DNA from: Sideroxydans sp.
Lineage (GTDB): Bacteria > Pseudomonadota > Gammaproteobacteria > Burkholderiales > Gallionellaceae
DNA length: 64,000 nt
Assembly: GCA_024636935.1 (NCBI GenBank)
Contig: JAGXGC010000004.1
Coordinates: forward strand, 188,762-252,761
Direction: 5' to 3'
Part shown: one piece after another, positions 1 to 9,654 of the stretch
How the letters are laid out: every line of letters starts with the position of its first letter
Numbering within the stretch: position 1 is the stretch's first letter
Made by a program: the position numbers and the translations under genes
Notes under the pieces: generated by a model
What the model was told of the DNA's origin: nothing
The model's input: only the letters and a program-made list of their open reading frames with translations
Databases searched by the model: none

Positions 1-388
1 CCGGCAGGGCCAGCGCAAAAATACCACTAATGAATTGTGCTTGAGTCAGCAAAGACAACAGGATCGCCAAGCCTGACAACATGGATAGCAATCTTGCCAG
101 TTGCAGAAGCCCATCCATCAAGCCCTCCTTTGTCGGGGAGTAAAGCCCAAATTCGCTCACCAATGCGGCACCCGGCGTTGTGTAGGCATAGATCAACAAC
201 AGAGAAAACAATATCCAGCGCGTACGCCGGATCAAGCTGAACAGTTGGCGCGCGTTCAACTTTACTGCCGAGATGAACAGCAAAACCGTCATCAGCGCCA
301 GTCCCACTGCAGGCAGCACCTGCGCCGCAATCGCCAGTGTGATCCAGACCAGTATCTGTACCGCGGGATGGGGCATCAGCCTGTCCAT
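1..388 (-). CDS. membrane protein, CbiQ/EcfT-like, cut by window edge
   Basis: Open on the minus strand from an ATG at 388 to the window edge with no stop, about 129 codons. The product is strongly hydrophobic, with an N-terminal helix pair (ending near LLFISAVKLN), a basic loop (LIRRTRWILF) and a further long helical stretch (LLSMLSGLAILLSLLT). This layout resembles the transmembrane component of energy-coupling-factor transporters (CbiQ/EcfT family), but the diagnostic C-terminal half lies outside the window, so the family call is tentative. A second ATG at 376 follows a GACAGG that could be its SD and may be the true start. It lies downstream of fimV in the same direction but after a strong terminator, so it probably needs read-through or its own promoter. 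Confidence 0.45.
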   Translation of the reverse strand, partial: MDRLMPHPAVQILVWITLAIAAQVLPAVGLALMTVLLFISAVKLNARQLFSLIRRTRWILFSLLLIYAYTTPGAALVSEFGLYSPTKEGLMDGLLQLARLLSMLSGLAILLSLLTQAQFISGIFALALP

Positions 389-390
389 TC

Positions 391-425
391 GTTCAAATAA
401 AAACGGCAGCCGAAAAGGCTGCCGT
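391..425 (-). terminator. rho-independent terminator of fimV
   Basis: On the minus strand, 18 bp after the fimV stop, a perfect 9-bp stem ACGGCAGCC / GGCTGCCGT with a five-base loop is followed directly by a T-rich run (TTTTTATTT). The tail reaches to 3 bp before the ATG of the next gene, so the terminator also separates fimV from the CbiQ-like gene. Confidence 0.85.
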
Positions 426-443
426 CGCTGTCATGCGAAATAT

Positions 444-3347
444 TTATATTTGATCAAGCATACTCTGTGCCGACGCTCGTTGCTCCTCATCGCCATCACG
501 CATCACCTCATCAAGGATCTCTTTCGCACCGGCCCCGTCACCCATCTCCTGATAGGCTTTAGCCAGATCAAGTTTGGTGGCGACTTCCTGCCAGCGCTCA
601 TCTTTGACCGCACCTTCTGTGCTGCCCACCTCGGCGCCGCCAAGCGAATCCAAATTCAGATCGATGTCGCCCAGTCCAATATCAACTGGGGCAGAAGGCT
701 TCTCTTCGTCAGATTTTACATCTTCAGGAATGTCTAGAGTGAAGGCCAATGCATCGTCAGCAGCAGGTTCCTCAGCTGTTGCAGATGCAGCAACAGACTC
801 AGCCGGTTGCGCAGCGGTCACATCAAACATCAGGTCATCGAGGCTTGCAGAAGACTCAGATTCTGTGGCGGCAGCAGCTTCCACCGGAGCCTGAAAGCCA
901 GGATGGGTAGCCGTCACATCAAACACCATATCATCGGAACTCTCCACCTGATCGGCGGCTTGTCCTTCTTTTTCAGCCGTCTGCGCAGGAATTCCAGAAT
1001 GGGTAGAAGTGACATCGAAAATCAGATCATCCGAGTTGGCATCGCCCATATCCATTTCTGACTCCGTAGCTTCAGCCACGGTCTTTTTGCCGGGATGTGT
1101 CCCTGTAATGTCGAAATCCATGGGTGCTGCACTCGCTGCCTGCATATCTTCAGCAGAAAGAATGGTAGTGGCCTCACTGGAAGTAGTCTGTGGCTGCATC
1201 ACTACGGTACCCAGGAAATCATCAGCTGGCACTGCTTCTTCACGTTTTTCAGTCGAGAAGGTATCCATCATCAATGTATCGAGTGTGTTGGCATCGCTGC
1301 CTTCTGCCTCAGAAGAACCAAAGCCAAGGTCGAAATCGACAGCTGGTTCTGCTGTTTCTTCAGCCTGAGATGCTGAAGCTCCCTCAGTTTCGCCTTCACC
1401 ACCGTAGAACGGATTATTCGGCTCAAGCTCGCGCCCCATGGCAGCCGCTTGCTGCCATGCAGATTCATCGCCACCGTCTTTGATCTGGCGAGCATAGGTC
1501 ATGAATGCGTTCGCATCCTTGCGTGTCGCGAAGATGGACAGTAGCTTGAGGATTATCTGCACATTACCCGGCTTGGAATTCAGCGCTTCTTTCAAAACTT
1601 CTTCAGCTTGAACATCGCGCCCGAATGTGAGGAACAAGTCTGCTTCGGCAATAGGATCAACCTCCTCAGACGACTGCTCTTGCTCTTTAGGCACATCCTC
1701 AGACTGCTGTGTGAAATCACCCGTATCAGGGGACGGCATCACCGGCTCTGCAATACGTCCGGTGGCACTGCCGACGTCATTGGTGTCAGACGATTCCGTT
1801 ACTGCCTTCTTGGGAACTGGCTTGCCACTTCGGCGCGACAGCCAAAATCCAGCGCCCAGCAAGGCGAGCAATCCAGCTGCCCCGCCACCCAGCAGTACCG
1901 GATCTTCAAGCAGACTGTCGATTAAGGAAACTTCAGGTTGAGGAACCTCTACCGGTGCAGGCACGGCCGGCTTGGCGACAGGCTTGGCTGGCGCTGGTGC
2001 ACTGGCGCCAATTGCGGCAGTAGGTACTTCAGGAGCAGGGGCAGGAGTAGCCTTTTGCGCTGCCTCAGCTTGTTGCTTCTTCAGTTCCGCAAGACGTTGC
2101 AAATCCTTTACGTTCTTTTCTAGGAGGGCAGTGCGGTCTTGCGCTTCCTTCAGAGTTTTGGCCTTGGCAACTGATTCCTCTTCCTTGCTGGTAGGCGAAC
2201 TGCCTGCCACACCATCTCCAGGCGCTTCACCTTTGGAAAGCTTCAGCACTTCAGGCTTAGCTTCATTCGATGCGGCTTTTTCAGTCACTGCGGCCGTGAC
2301 CTTGCCAGAGGCGGCTTGCTGGGCGGCTTGTTCGCGCGCTTCGCCTCGCACTGCGGCCAGTTGTTGACGATATGCGTTCCAATCTTCCACTTGTGCGCGG
2401 TAGACCTTCACTGCCTCGCCCTGCTGCACTGCCTCAATCTCAGCTGCATCCGGCACGCGGATAATCTTGCCAGCTTTTAGGCGGTTCATATTCTTGCCCG
2501 AAAAGGCTTCACTATTGGCGCGATACATAGCAACCAACATGCGTTCCAGGCTGACATCAGCAGGCTTGATCTTCAGGGCGATCTTACTCAGCGAGTCTCC
2601 GCGCACCACTTTGATGTCTGCACTCTCGACCACAGGAATCGCCTCTTCCTTGCTCAAGGCATCTTCCACTACCAAAGGTGCTTCTTGTTTAACGGGCTCA
2701 GAGGGCATTGCCGCGACATCTTCGATCGGTGTAGCTTCGGCTGGAGACTGTTCGGCAACTGCGGGCTCAGCCTCGGATGGAGCAGCTTCGGTGTCTGCAG
2801 GCGTTGCTTCCGGCATCGCTTCCGGAGCAGCCGCGACAACTGCCGGCTCAGATATCGGAGCAGCAAGAGGGAGTGGTTCACTCAATACTGGTGGTGTCGA
2901 AACCACAGGAGCGATAGGCGTGACCGTCTCGACTTGGGGCTCAACTGCAAATCCGACGGGATCGAGCAGGAAAGTGTACTCGCGCATGAGCTTGCCGGAA
3001 GGCCAAGAGACCTCGACCAGCAAGGTAACAAAAGGCTCATTTACTGGCTGTATTGAAGAGATTCGTACGCGTGGCTGAGCGCTATCACGATTGGTGATCT
3101 CGAACTTCAGCTTAGGCAGTGCATAGGGATAATCGATACCTGCAGCTTTAAAGGCATCCACCGATGCCAGCTTGGCAACAATACTGTTTCTGTCTGCCTT
3201 TTCAACAGCAACCAGTTCTATCTCTGCTTTTAGCGGCTGCCCAAGATTGGAACTGACATCCATACCACCAAGACCCGTCGCACTCGCGATACCGGATACC
3301 AGCAAGCAGGCAATATAGCCCGACGTTTTTAGAATCGTTTTCAGCAC
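444..3347 (-). CDS. fimV: FimV/HubP-family polar landmark protein
   Basis: A 967-residue inner-membrane protein. FimV/HubP family members organise the cell pole, type IV pili and chemotaxis machinery and bind peptidoglycan. The sequence shows an N-terminal signal segment ending near ASA, the FimV N-terminal domain beginning GLGGMDVSSNLGQPL, a proline/alanine/glutamate-rich stretch, and a LysM motif (around VVRGDSLSKIALKI). A coiled coil (LLEKNVKDLQ) and one transmembrane helix (LLGGGAAGLLALLGAGFWL) follow, then a long acidic cytoplasmic region and the conserved C-terminal TPR-like domain (KLDLAKAYQEMGD). The start is GTG at 3347, preceded by GAGGG; no ATG fits the signal peptide. Asd lies just upstream, as in many betaproteobacteria. 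The acidic region carries four short internal repeats, listed separately. Confidence 0.93.
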   Translation of the reverse strand: MLKTILKTSGYIACLLVSGIASATGLGGMDVSSNLGQPLKAEIELVAVEKADRNSIVAKLASVDAFKAAGIDYPYALPKLKFEITNRDSAQPRVRISSIQPVNEPFVTLLVEVSWPSGKLMREYTFLLDPVGFAVEPQVETVTPIAPVVSTPPVLSEPLPLAAPISEPAVVAAAPEAMPEATPADTEAAPSEAEPAVAEQSPAEATPIEDVAAMPSEPVKQEAPLVVEDALSKEEAIPVVESADIKVVRGDSLSKIALKIKPADVSLERMLVAMYRANSEAFSGKNMNRLKAGKIIRVPDAAEIEAVQQGEAVKVYRAQVEDWNAYRQQLAAVRGEAREQAAQQAASGKVTAAVTEKAASNEAKPEVLKLSKGEAPGDGVAGSSPTSKEEESVAKAKTLKEAQDRTALLEKNVKDLQRLAELKKQQAEAAQKATPAPAPEVPTAAIGASAPAPAKPVAKPAVPAPVEVPQPEVSLIDSLLEDPVLLGGGAAGLLALLGAGFWLSRRSGKPVPKKAVTESSDTNDVGSATGRIAEPVMPSPDTGDFTQQSEDVPKEQEQSSEEVDPIAEADLFLTFGRDVQAEEVLKEALNSKPGNVQIILKLLSIFATRKDANAFMTYARQIKDGGDESAWQQAAAMGRELEPNNPFYGGEGETEGASASQAEETAEPAVDFDLGFGSSEAEGSDANTLDTLMMDTFSTEKREEAVPADDFLGTVVMQPQTTSSEATTILSAEDMQAASAAPMDFDITGTHPGKKTVAEATESEMDMGDANSDDLIFDVTSTHSGIPAQTAEKEGQAADQVESSDDMVFDVTATHPGFQAPVEAAAATESESSASLDDLMFDVTAAQPAESVAASATAEEPAADDALAFTLDIPEDVKSDEEKPSAPVDIGLGDIDLNLDSLGGAEVGSTEGAVKDERWQEVATKLDLAKAYQEMGDGAGAKEILDEVMRDGDEEQRASAQSMLDQI
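796..1125 (-). repeat. four imperfect FDVTxTHPG repeats coded within fimV
   Basis: The acidic cytoplasmic part of FimV codes for four spaced copies of a short motif: MDFDITGTHPGKK, DDLIFDVTSTHSG, DDMVFDVTATHPG and DDLMFDVTAAQPA. They lie about 30 residues apart and are separated by acidic, low-complexity linkers. The regular spacing suggests repeated docking motifs for a partner protein; that role is inference. Confidence 0.7.
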
Positions 3348-3380
3348 ACTGCCACCCTCATTCTTTCCCTGACGATATTC

Positions 3381-3409
3381 AGACTAACATCAGAGGGTTA
3401 GTGATGCAA
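3381..3409 (-). promoter_or_regulatory. candidate sigma-70 promoter for fimV
   Basis: In the 120-bp gap between asd and fimV, the minus strand reads TTGCAT, a 17-bp spacer, then TAGTCT, about 35 bp before the GTG start of fimV. Both boxes are moderate matches, so this is a candidate only. Confidence 0.35.
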
Positions 3410-3467
3410 GCTCACCCACCCTCTAGGTTCAGGCACTAACCAGCGGTAATCAACCGGATTTTTACCC

Positions 3468-4568
3468 TTACCCCAGTAAAATTCGCAACATACGACGTAA
3501 CGGCTCAGCCGCCCCCCACAGCAACTGATCGCCGCAAACAAAGGCACTCACATACTCAGGGCCCAATTCCATCTTGCGCACGCGCCCCACTGCGATATCC
3601 AGCTTGCCGGTTACGGAAGCTGGTGTCAGTTCGCGCACCGACAACTCGCGCTGGTTCGGCACGAACTTGACCCAAGGATTACCGCCTTTGATCAACGCCT
3701 CGATCTCGCTCAAAGGCACATCCTTCTTCAGCTTGAGTGTCAGTGCCAAACTATGGCTGCGCATCGCACCGATGCGCACGCACAGACCATCCACGGGAAT
3801 GACGGAAGTCGTCCCCAATATCTTGTTCACCTCGGCCTTACCTTTCCATTCTTCTTTGGATTGGCCATTGTCGAGCTGCTTGTCGATCCAGGGGATCAAA
3901 CTCCCTGCCAGCGGCGCGCCGAAATGTTCAACCGGCATAGCATCAGAGCGCATGGTCTCAGTCAACACACGGTCGATCTCAAGGATAGGAGACTTGGGAT
4001 CAGCCAACATGCTGGCGACTGAAGCATGCGCCACGCCCATTTGGCTCAGCAGTTCACGCATATTCTGCGCACCAGCGCCAGAGGCAGCTTGGTAGGTCAT
4101 CGAAGACACCCACTCCACCAAACCTGCATGGAACAAGCCGCCCAATCCCATCAACAGGATGCTATTGGTACAGTTGCCACCGATGTAATTCTTGACTCCT
4201 TTTGCCAGCGCAGCATCGATCACATCGCGATTGACTGCATCAAGGATGATCACTGCATCATCTTCCATGCGCAATGTCGAAGCCGCATCGATCCAATATC
4301 CCTTCCACCCAGCCGCACGCAACTTCGGAAATATCTCAGTCGTGTAATCACCGCCCTGACAAGAGATGATGACATCCATAGCATTCAGCTCGTTGATGTC
4401 CATGGCATCTTTCAGCGCCACGCCTCGGCCCTCAGCAGGCGCTTCACCGCCCACATTGGAAGTTGTGAAAAATACCGCCTCGATCAGGTCGAAGTCCTTC
4501 TCCTCACGCATCCGCTGCAAGAGTACCGAACCAACCATCCCGCGCCAACCGATCAACCCTACTTTCAT
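3468..4568 (-). CDS. asd: aspartate-semialdehyde dehydrogenase
   Basis: A cytoplasmic enzyme of 366 residues. It reduces aspartyl-4-phosphate to aspartate-4-semialdehyde with NADPH, the branch point to lysine/diaminopimelate, threonine and methionine. The N-terminus has the NADP-binding pattern [11 protein letters not shown], and the catalytic cysteine lies in GGNCTNS. A conserved segment [12 protein letters not shown] follows, and length matches the proteobacterial type. I chose ATG 4568, because AAGGAA sits just upstream and the family begins MKVGLIG; an upstream extension in frame has no family resemblance. It follows leuB by 20 bp, so it is likely read from the leuCDB transcript, a common arrangement in betaproteobacteria. 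Confidence 0.96.
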   Translation of the reverse strand: MKVGLIGWRGMVGSVLLQRMREEKDFDLIEAVFFTTSNVGGEAPAEGRGVALKDAMDINELNAMDVIISCQGGDYTTEIFPKLRAAGWKGYWIDAASTLRMEDDAVIILDAVNRDVIDAALAKGVKNYIGGNCTNSILLMGLGGLFHAGLVEWVSSMTYQAASGAGAQNMRELLSQMGVAHASVASMLADPKSPILEIDRVLTETMRSDAMPVEHFGAPLAGSLIPWIDKQLDNGQSKEEWKGKAEVNKILGTTSVIPVDGLCVRIGAMRSHSLALTLKLKKDVPLSEIEALIKGGNPWVKFVPNQRELSVRELTPASVTGKLDIAVGRVRKMELGPEYVSAFVCGDQLLWGAAEPLRRMLRILLG

Positions 4569-4588
4569 GTTTATTCCTTGATTCAGAA

Positions 4589-5644
4589 TTAAAGTGCTGC
4601 AACCACTGCGTCGCCCATCGCTGCACAACCCACCTTGTTGCTGCCCTCGGTAAAGATATCAGCTGTGCGATAACCTTGTGCCAAAGCCTTTTTCACAGCA
4701 TCTTCAATACGTACTGCATTCGCTTCATCATTGAAGGTGTAGCGCAGCATCATCGCTGCAGACAAGATGGTCGCCAAAGGATTGGCGATGTCCTTGCCAG
4801 CGATATCAGGGGCAGAACCGTGGCTAGGCTCATACATACCCTTGTTGTTCGCATCCAGCGAAGCAGACGGCAGCATGCCGATAGAACCTGTCAGCATAGA
4901 GGCCTCATCAGACAAGATGTCGCCGAAAATATTGCCGGTGACCATCACATCGAATTGCTTCGGTGCGCGAATGAGCTGCATCGCGGCGTTGTCAACATAC
5001 ATGTGCGACAACTCGACTTCCGGATATTCCTTGGACAACTCGATCATCACCTGACGCCACAGTTCTGTCGTCTCCAGCACGTTGGCCTTATCCACTGAGC
5101 ACACTTTCTTGTCGCGTTTCATGGCGATGTCGAATGCGACACGACCGATGCGTTTGATCTCGGACTCGTTATAGCGCATGGTGTTGATACCTTCGCGCTC
5201 GCCGTTCTCCAGCGTGGAGATGCCGCGCGGTTGACCGAAGTAGATGTCACCGGTCAGCTCACGCACGATCATGATGTCCAAGCCGGACACCACTTCGGCT
5301 TTCAAAGTGGAAGCAGAAGCCAGTTCCGGATACAGCAATGCAGGACGCAGATTGGCGAACAGGTTCAGTTCTTTGCGGATGCGCAGCAGACCGCGCTCGG
5401 GACGCAGATGACGTTCCAGCTTGTCATACTTCCAGTCACCCACTGCGCCCAACAACACCGCATCGGAAGCCTTGGCCAGTGCCAGTGTCGCGTCCGGCAG
5501 CGGATCACCCGCTGCTTCATAACCCGCACCACCGATAGGCGCCTCCTCCATTTGCAGGCCGATGTTCAGTGCGTTCAACACCTTCACGGCTTGCGCCACA
5601 ATCTCGGGACCGATGCCGTCACCCGGCAAAACTGCGATCTTCAT
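4589..5644 (-). CDS. leuB: 3-isopropylmalate dehydrogenase
   Basis: A cytoplasmic enzyme of 351 residues. It oxidises and decarboxylates 3-isopropylmalate to 2-oxoisocaproate with NAD+, the third step of leucine synthesis. The N-terminal [14 protein letters not shown], the arginine-rich substrate region ([21 protein letters not shown]) and the metal/NAD segment [18 protein letters not shown] with [13 protein letters not shown] are all present. The ATG at 5644 is preceded by GGAAGAG; the TTG four codons upstream is less likely. It follows leuD by 23 bp and precedes asd by 20 bp, forming leuC-leuD-leuB-asd. Confidence 0.97.
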   Translation of the reverse strand: MKIAVLPGDGIGPEIVAQAVKVLNALNIGLQMEEAPIGGAGYEAAGDPLPDATLALAKASDAVLLGAVGDWKYDKLERHLRPERGLLRIRKELNLFANLRPALLYPELASASTLKAEVVSGLDIMIVRELTGDIYFGQPRGISTLENGEREGINTMRYNESEIKRIGRVAFDIAMKRDKKVCSVDKANVLETTELWRQVMIELSKEYPEVELSHMYVDNAAMQLIRAPKQFDVMVTGNIFGDILSDEASMLTGSIGMLPSASLDANNKGMYEPSHGSAPDIAGKDIANPLATILSAAMMLRYTFNDEANAVRIEDAVKKALAQGYRTADIFTEGSNKVGCAAMGDAVVAAL

Positions 5645-5667
5645 ACTCTCTTCCAATCGTAAAATTA

Positions 5668-6306
5668 TTATGCGTACAGCCAGGGTTGCGCTGCGCGATG
5701 CTTCACTTCAAATGCTTTGATGTCATCCACGCGCTGTAAGGTCAGACCGATATCATCCAGCCCGTTCAATAGGCAATGTTTACGGAACGCATCCACCTCG
5801 AAGGCGATCTCCTTACCATCTGGCATTTCGATGATCTGATGCTCAAGATCGACCTTCAGCTTGTAGCCTTCGCTAATTGCGGCGGCCTTGAACAGTTCGT
5901 CCACGATGGCGGCATCCAGCTTGATCGGCAACAGACCGTTCTTGAAACAGTTGTTGAAGAAGATATCGGCAAAGCTGGGCGCGATGATGACGTGAAAACC
6001 ATAGTCTTCCAAAGCCCAAGGCGCATGTTCACGTGACGAACCGCAACCGAAGTTCTCCCGCGCCAGCAAAACCTGCGCGCCTTGATAGCGCGGCTGATTC
6101 AGAACAAAGTCCGGATTTATCTGACGTTTGCTGTTATCCATGCCCGGCTCGCCATGGTCCAGATAACGCCACTCGTCGAACGCATTGGGGCCGAAGCCGG
6201 ATCGTTTGATCGACTTCAAGAATTGCTTGGGGATGATGGCATCAGTATCCACGTTGGCACGATCCAACGGCACAACTAAGCCATCAATAGTTTCGAATTT
6301 TTTCAT
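5668..6306 (-). CDS. leuD: 3-isopropylmalate dehydratase, small subunit
   Basis: A 212-residue small subunit of isopropylmalate isomerase; with LeuC it converts 2-isopropylmalate to 3-isopropylmalate. The protein begins [20 protein letters not shown] and carries the family hallmarks [11 protein letters not shown] and [15 protein letters not shown], which form the swivel domain that completes the active site. Its ATG overlaps the leuC stop as ATGA (6303-6306), so the two subunits are translationally coupled; the GTG two codons upstream lies inside leuC and is not needed. Confidence 0.97.
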   Translation of the reverse strand: MKKFETIDGLVVPLDRANVDTDAIIPKQFLKSIKRSGFGPNAFDEWRYLDHGEPGMDNSKRQINPDFVLNQPRYQGAQVLLARENFGCGSSREHAPWALEDYGFHVIIAPSFADIFFNNCFKNGLLPIKLDAAIVDELFKAAAISEGYKLKVDLEHQIIEMPDGKEIAFEVDAFRKHCLLNGLDDIGLTLQRVDDIKAFEVKHRAAQPWLYA

Positions 6307-7709
6307 TGCCACTCCCGCACATCCACAAAATGTCCGGCGATAGCCGCCGCCGCCGCCATTGCTGGACTTACCAAATGCGTACGACTGCCCTGTCCTTGGC
6401 GACCTTCGAAGTTACGGTTCGAAGTCGAAGCGCAACGCTCGCCCGATTCCAAACGGTCATCATTCATTGCAAGACACATGGAGCAACCCGGATCGCGCCA
6501 CTCGAAACCAGCCTCGATGAACACCTTGTCCAGACCTTCTTTTTCAGCCTGCGCTTTCACCAGACCGGAGCCAGGCACCACCATCGCCAACTTGATGTTC
6601 GCAGCGACCTTCTTGCCTTTTGCCACAGCAGCCGCTTCGCGCATATCTTCGATACGCGCATTGGTGCAGGAACCGATGAACACTTTGTCCACCTTGATCT
6701 CGGCGATAGGCGTATTGGCCTGCAAGCCCATGTACTGCAAGGCGCGTTCCCAGTCGCCGCGCTTGACCGCATCCGGTGCAGAAGCAGGATCTGGCACACG
6801 ACCATTGATGTCGGTCACCATCTCCGGCGACGTACCCCAAGTCACTTGCGGATTGATCTGCGCAGCATCCAGCTCCACTGTCGCATCGAACTTCGCACCT
6901 TCGTCTGAATGCAAAGTTTTCCAATACTCGACAGCCTTGGCCCAGTTCTCACCATGCGGCGCGAACGGACGACCCTTCACATAATCGATAGTCGTATCGT
7001 CCGCCGCCACCATGCCCGCGCGTGCGCCAGCTTCGATCGCCATATTGCACAAAGTCATGCGACCTTCCATGCTCAGACCGCGAATCGCAGAACCGGCAAA
7101 CTCGATAGCATAGCCAGTACCCCCGGCCGTACCAATCTTGCCGATCACAGCCAGCGCAACATCTTTTGCACTCACGCCACGACCCAATACACCTTCTACT
7201 TTGACCAGCATGGCTTTGGATTTCTTCGCCACCAGACACTGCGTCGCCATCACGTGCTCGACCTCGGAAGTGCCGATACCGTGTGCCAAGGCAGCGAATG
7301 CGCCATGGGTACTGGTATGCGAATCGCCGCAGACCACGGTCATACCTGGCAAGGTCGCGCCCTGCTCCGGCCCCATCACGTGCACCACGCCCTGACGGAT
7401 ATCTCCCATCTTGAATTCGACGATGCCGAATTCGGCACAGTTGGCATCCAACGTTTCCACTTGCAAGCGCGAGATTGGATCCGCGATACCGGCTGCACGA
7501 TTGGTCGTCGGCACGTTGTGGTCCGGCACTGCCAGCATCGAAGCAGTGCGCCACGGCTTGCGCTGTGCCAGCTTCAATCCTTCAAATGCTTGCGGACTGG
7601 TGACTTCATGCACTAATTGACGGTCGATATAGATCAACGCGGTACCGTCAGCATCCTGCCGTACCACGTGAGAATCCCAGAGTTTGTCGTATAAGGTTTT
7701 TGAGCTCAT
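6303..7709 (-). CDS. leuC: 3-isopropylmalate dehydratase, large subunit
   Basis: A 468-residue aconitase-family enzyme subunit that binds a [4Fe-4S] cluster. Substrate and cluster motifs are intact: [13 protein letters not shown], the first cluster cysteine in [13 protein letters not shown] and the pair in [11 protein letters not shown]. The ATG at 7709 has GGAAG upstream. Only 26 bp separate it from the end of the MFS transporter gene in the same direction, so the leucine genes may be read partly from a promoter upstream of or inside that gene. No leader peptide or attenuator fits in the gap. Confidence 0.97.
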   Translation of the reverse strand: MSSKTLYDKLWDSHVVRQDADGTALIYIDRQLVHEVTSPQAFEGLKLAQRKPWRTASMLAVPDHNVPTTNRAAGIADPISRLQVETLDANCAEFGIVEFKMGDIRQGVVHVMGPEQGATLPGMTVVCGDSHTSTHGAFAALAHGIGTSEVEHVMATQCLVAKKSKAMLVKVEGVLGRGVSAKDVALAVIGKIGTAGGTGYAIEFAGSAIRGLSMEGRMTLCNMAIEAGARAGMVAADDTTIDYVKGRPFAPHGENWAKAVEYWKTLHSDEGAKFDATVELDAAQINPQVTWGTSPEMVTDINGRVPDPASAPDAVKRGDWERALQYMGLQANTPIAEIKVDKVFIGSCTNARIEDMREAAAVAKGKKVAANIKLAMVVPGSGLVKAQAEKEGLDKVFIEAGFEWRDPGCSMCLAMNDDRLESGERCASTSNRNFEGRQGQGSRTHLVSPAMAAAAAIAGHFVDVREWQ

Positions 7710-7735
7710 TTATATGCTTCCATAAGAGCGCAGGA

Positions 7736-8929
7736 TTATGCCACAGCGCTAGGCTTTTCCGCCATGTAGCGCACCTTCCACACCATCAGCAGCAAACCAG
7801 CAAACCCCATCAGCGCACTGAAGGTATACAAAGCCGAGCCTCCCCAATGCTGCCAGATCGGCCCACTGGCCAGTCCACCCACTACACCTCCAGCACCGTA
7901 AGTCACGCTACCGAACAAGGCTTGCCCCCGCGATTGATGTCGGCCTTGAAAGAACTCATGTATCAAACCCACCGATGCCGCATGAAAGGAGCCAAAGGTG
8001 AAGGCATGCATCACCTGCGCCAATAGCAACAGGTAAAGGATATCCACCGTCCATCCGATCAATAGGAAGCGGATGCCAGCCGCTGCAAAGCTGAACAAAA
8101 GAATGCGTTCAAAGCCGAAGCGCCGTACCAGTGCCGGCATCAGGAAGAACACCCCAATCTCGCAGATCACGCCCAGCGCCCACAGCCCACCCACTGCACT
8201 TTTGGCATAACCGTGCTCCACCAGATAGATAGAGAAGAAAGTGTAGTAAGGGCCATGGGCCACGGCCATCAGGAAGCTAGCACCCAGCAAAGCCAATACA
8301 CGGGGCTGCATCACGATCTGACGGATAGGCTGATGGTCGGTGTGATGTGCCAGCACCTCGGTCTTGGGTATCTCGCGTGCGAACAGCAAGATGCCGATCT
8401 CGCATAACAATCCTGCCCACAACAACCAAGCAATGGCTATGTAGTCAAAGGCATAGCCCAGCCCGACCACCGCCACGATAAAACCCACGGAACCCCATGA
8501 GCGCAGACGCCCGTAATGCGCCGTATTCTTGCCCAGATAGGTCAGCGTGGTCGCCTCCACCAGCGGCATCGAAGCGCTCCAGAAGAAGTTCATCAGCAGC
8601 ATCACCGCAAACAGCCCCCAGAAATTCTCAGTGAAAAACACGCCCGTATAGAACAGCGCACTCAACCCTGCCGCAGCCACCACCACTTCCTGCCGCTTAC
8701 CGGTATGGTCGGCCAACCATCCCCACAGACTGGGCGCGACCATGCGCATCACCGGCTGCAAAGTCATCAGGATGGCGATATCGATGGCATCGAACTGCAA
8801 AGATTGCAGGTAGAGGCTCCAATACGGGGAGAACATCCCCACGAAGGCAAAGTAAAAGAAGTAGAAACCGGCGATGCGCCAGTGATAGTTGCGGGTGGTC
8901 ATGGCGAGGTTGTCTTGAACGGCGCGCAT
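7736..8929 (-). CDS. MFS transporter, phenylpropionate/nucleoside-permease-like
   Basis: A 397-residue inner-membrane carrier with about twelve hydrophobic segments. It resembles the MFS_1_like group that contains HcaT and the nucleoside-proton symporters: the N-terminus runs GFYFFYFAFVGMFSPYWSLYL, followed by the loop motif WGWLADHTGKRQ between helices 2 and 3. The substrate cannot be read from sequence. An internal ATG at 8902 (MTTRNYHWR) fits the family N-terminus better than the ATG at 8929; neither has a clear SD. It is divergent from grpE, and is immediately followed by leuC, which hints at but does not prove a link with branched-chain or organic-acid metabolism. Confidence 0.8.
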   Translation of the reverse strand: MRAVQDNLAMTTRNYHWRIAGFYFFYFAFVGMFSPYWSLYLQSLQFDAIDIAILMTLQPVMRMVAPSLWGWLADHTGKRQEVVVAAAGLSALFYTGVFFTENFWGLFAVMLLMNFFWSASMPLVEATTLTYLGKNTAHYGRLRSWGSVGFIVAVVGLGYAFDYIAIAWLLWAGLLCEIGILLFAREIPKTEVLAHHTDHQPIRQIVMQPRVLALLGASFLMAVAHGPYYTFFSIYLVEHGYAKSAVGGLWALGVICEIGVFFLMPALVRRFGFERILLFSFAAAGIRFLLIGWTVDILYLLLLAQVMHAFTFGSFHAASVGLIHEFFQGRHQSRGQALFGSVTYGAGGVVGGLASGPIWQHWGGSALYTFSALMGFAGLLLMVWKVRYMAEKPSAVA

Positions 8930-8958
8930 TATCGCATCAAAAAAGTTTCCCTCCGCCC

Positions 8959-8984
8959 CTTGAAATCGAAAATCACGCCCCCAT
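8959..8984 (+). promoter_or_regulatory. sigma-32 heat-shock promoter of grpE
   Basis: CTTGAAA at 8959-8965 and CCCCAT at 8979-8984 are separated by 13 bp, almost exactly the known sigma-32 consensus (CTTGAAA, 11-16 bp, CCCCATNT). The predicted transcript would start near 8991, leaving a short leader with the AGGAG of grpE. Confidence 0.85.
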
Positions 8985-9013
8985 CAAGCACCAGTCGAAA
9001 ATAGGAGACGTAC

Positions 9014-9559
9014 ATGGAACAGCAAGAGAACAAACCTCAGGTCGATCAGCAAGAAGCCGCGACAGCGAGCGAAGCGCTAGCGGAGCAAACCATCGATACA
9101 ACCCCCAGCATGGAAGAGATGCTGCAGGAATCTGAACGCAAAGCGCAGGAACACTACGACGCTTGGATGTACGCCAAGGCCGAGGGCGAGAACATCCGCC
9201 GCCGCGCCGCCGAAGATGTGAGCAAGGCACAGAAGTTCGCCGTAGAGCGCTTCTCCAACGAGATGCTGGCGGTGATGGACAGCCTGCAAGCCGGAATGGC
9301 CGTCGAGACCGAAAACGTGGAGAGCTTCAAGAGCGGTATGGAGCTGACGTTGAAACAACTGACCAGCGTGTTCGAGAAGTTCAACATCGTCGAGATCAAT
9401 CCGATCGCCGAGAAGCTGGATCCGCACAAACACCAAGCCATCGGCATGGTGGACAGTGAGCAAGAAGCCAACACCGTGGTCACCGTGATGCAAAAAGGCT
9501 ACAGCCTGAATGATCGTGTTTTGCGCCCCGCCTTGGTGATGGTCGCCAAAGGAAAATAA
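9014..9559 (+). CDS. grpE: GrpE nucleotide exchange factor
   Basis: A 181-residue cytoplasmic co-chaperone that releases ADP from DnaK. The N-terminal third is acidic and glutamine-rich, followed by the long dimer helix ([15 protein letters not shown] heptads, here [20 protein letters not shown]) and the C-terminal beta domain, ending with the family motif [20 protein letters not shown] lies 7 bp before the ATG. It is driven by the sigma-32 promoter at 8959 and followed by dnaK after 95 bp. No CIRCE operator is visible, so control seems to be through sigma-32 rather than HrcA. Confidence 0.97.
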   Translation: MEQQENKPQVDQQEAATASEALAEQTIDTTPSMEEMLQESERKAQEHYDAWMYAKAEGENIRRRAAEDVSKAQKFAVERFSNEMLAVMDSLQAGMAVETENVESFKSGMELTLKQLTSVFEKFNIVEINPIAEKLDPHKHQAIGMVDSEQEANTVVTVMQKGYSLNDRVLRPALVMVAKGK

Positions 9560-9567
9560 TTAAAGCA

Positions 9568-9595
9568 CTTGAAATATCTGCCAGCGCCCTGATAT
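9568..9595 (+). promoter_or_regulatory. possible second sigma-32 promoter, before dnaK
   Basis: In the grpE-dnaK gap, CTTGAAA at 9568-9574 is followed after 12 bp by CCCTGATAT, a partial match to the sigma-32 minus-10 box. A 12-bp palindrome (CCTGATATCAGG, 9588-9599) overlaps it. The minus-35 is perfect and the minus-10 is weak. Confidence 0.45.
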
Positions 9596-9654
9596 CAGGC
9601 TGCAAGGCAACAGAATCCAACCAAATTTAAGCATTCAACTGAAAGGAAAGCATC

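Noticed and set aside
8930..9654. CIRCE operator for HrcA near grpE and dnaK
   Set aside because: No TTAGCACTC-N9-GAGTGCTAA is present; the promoters fit sigma-32.
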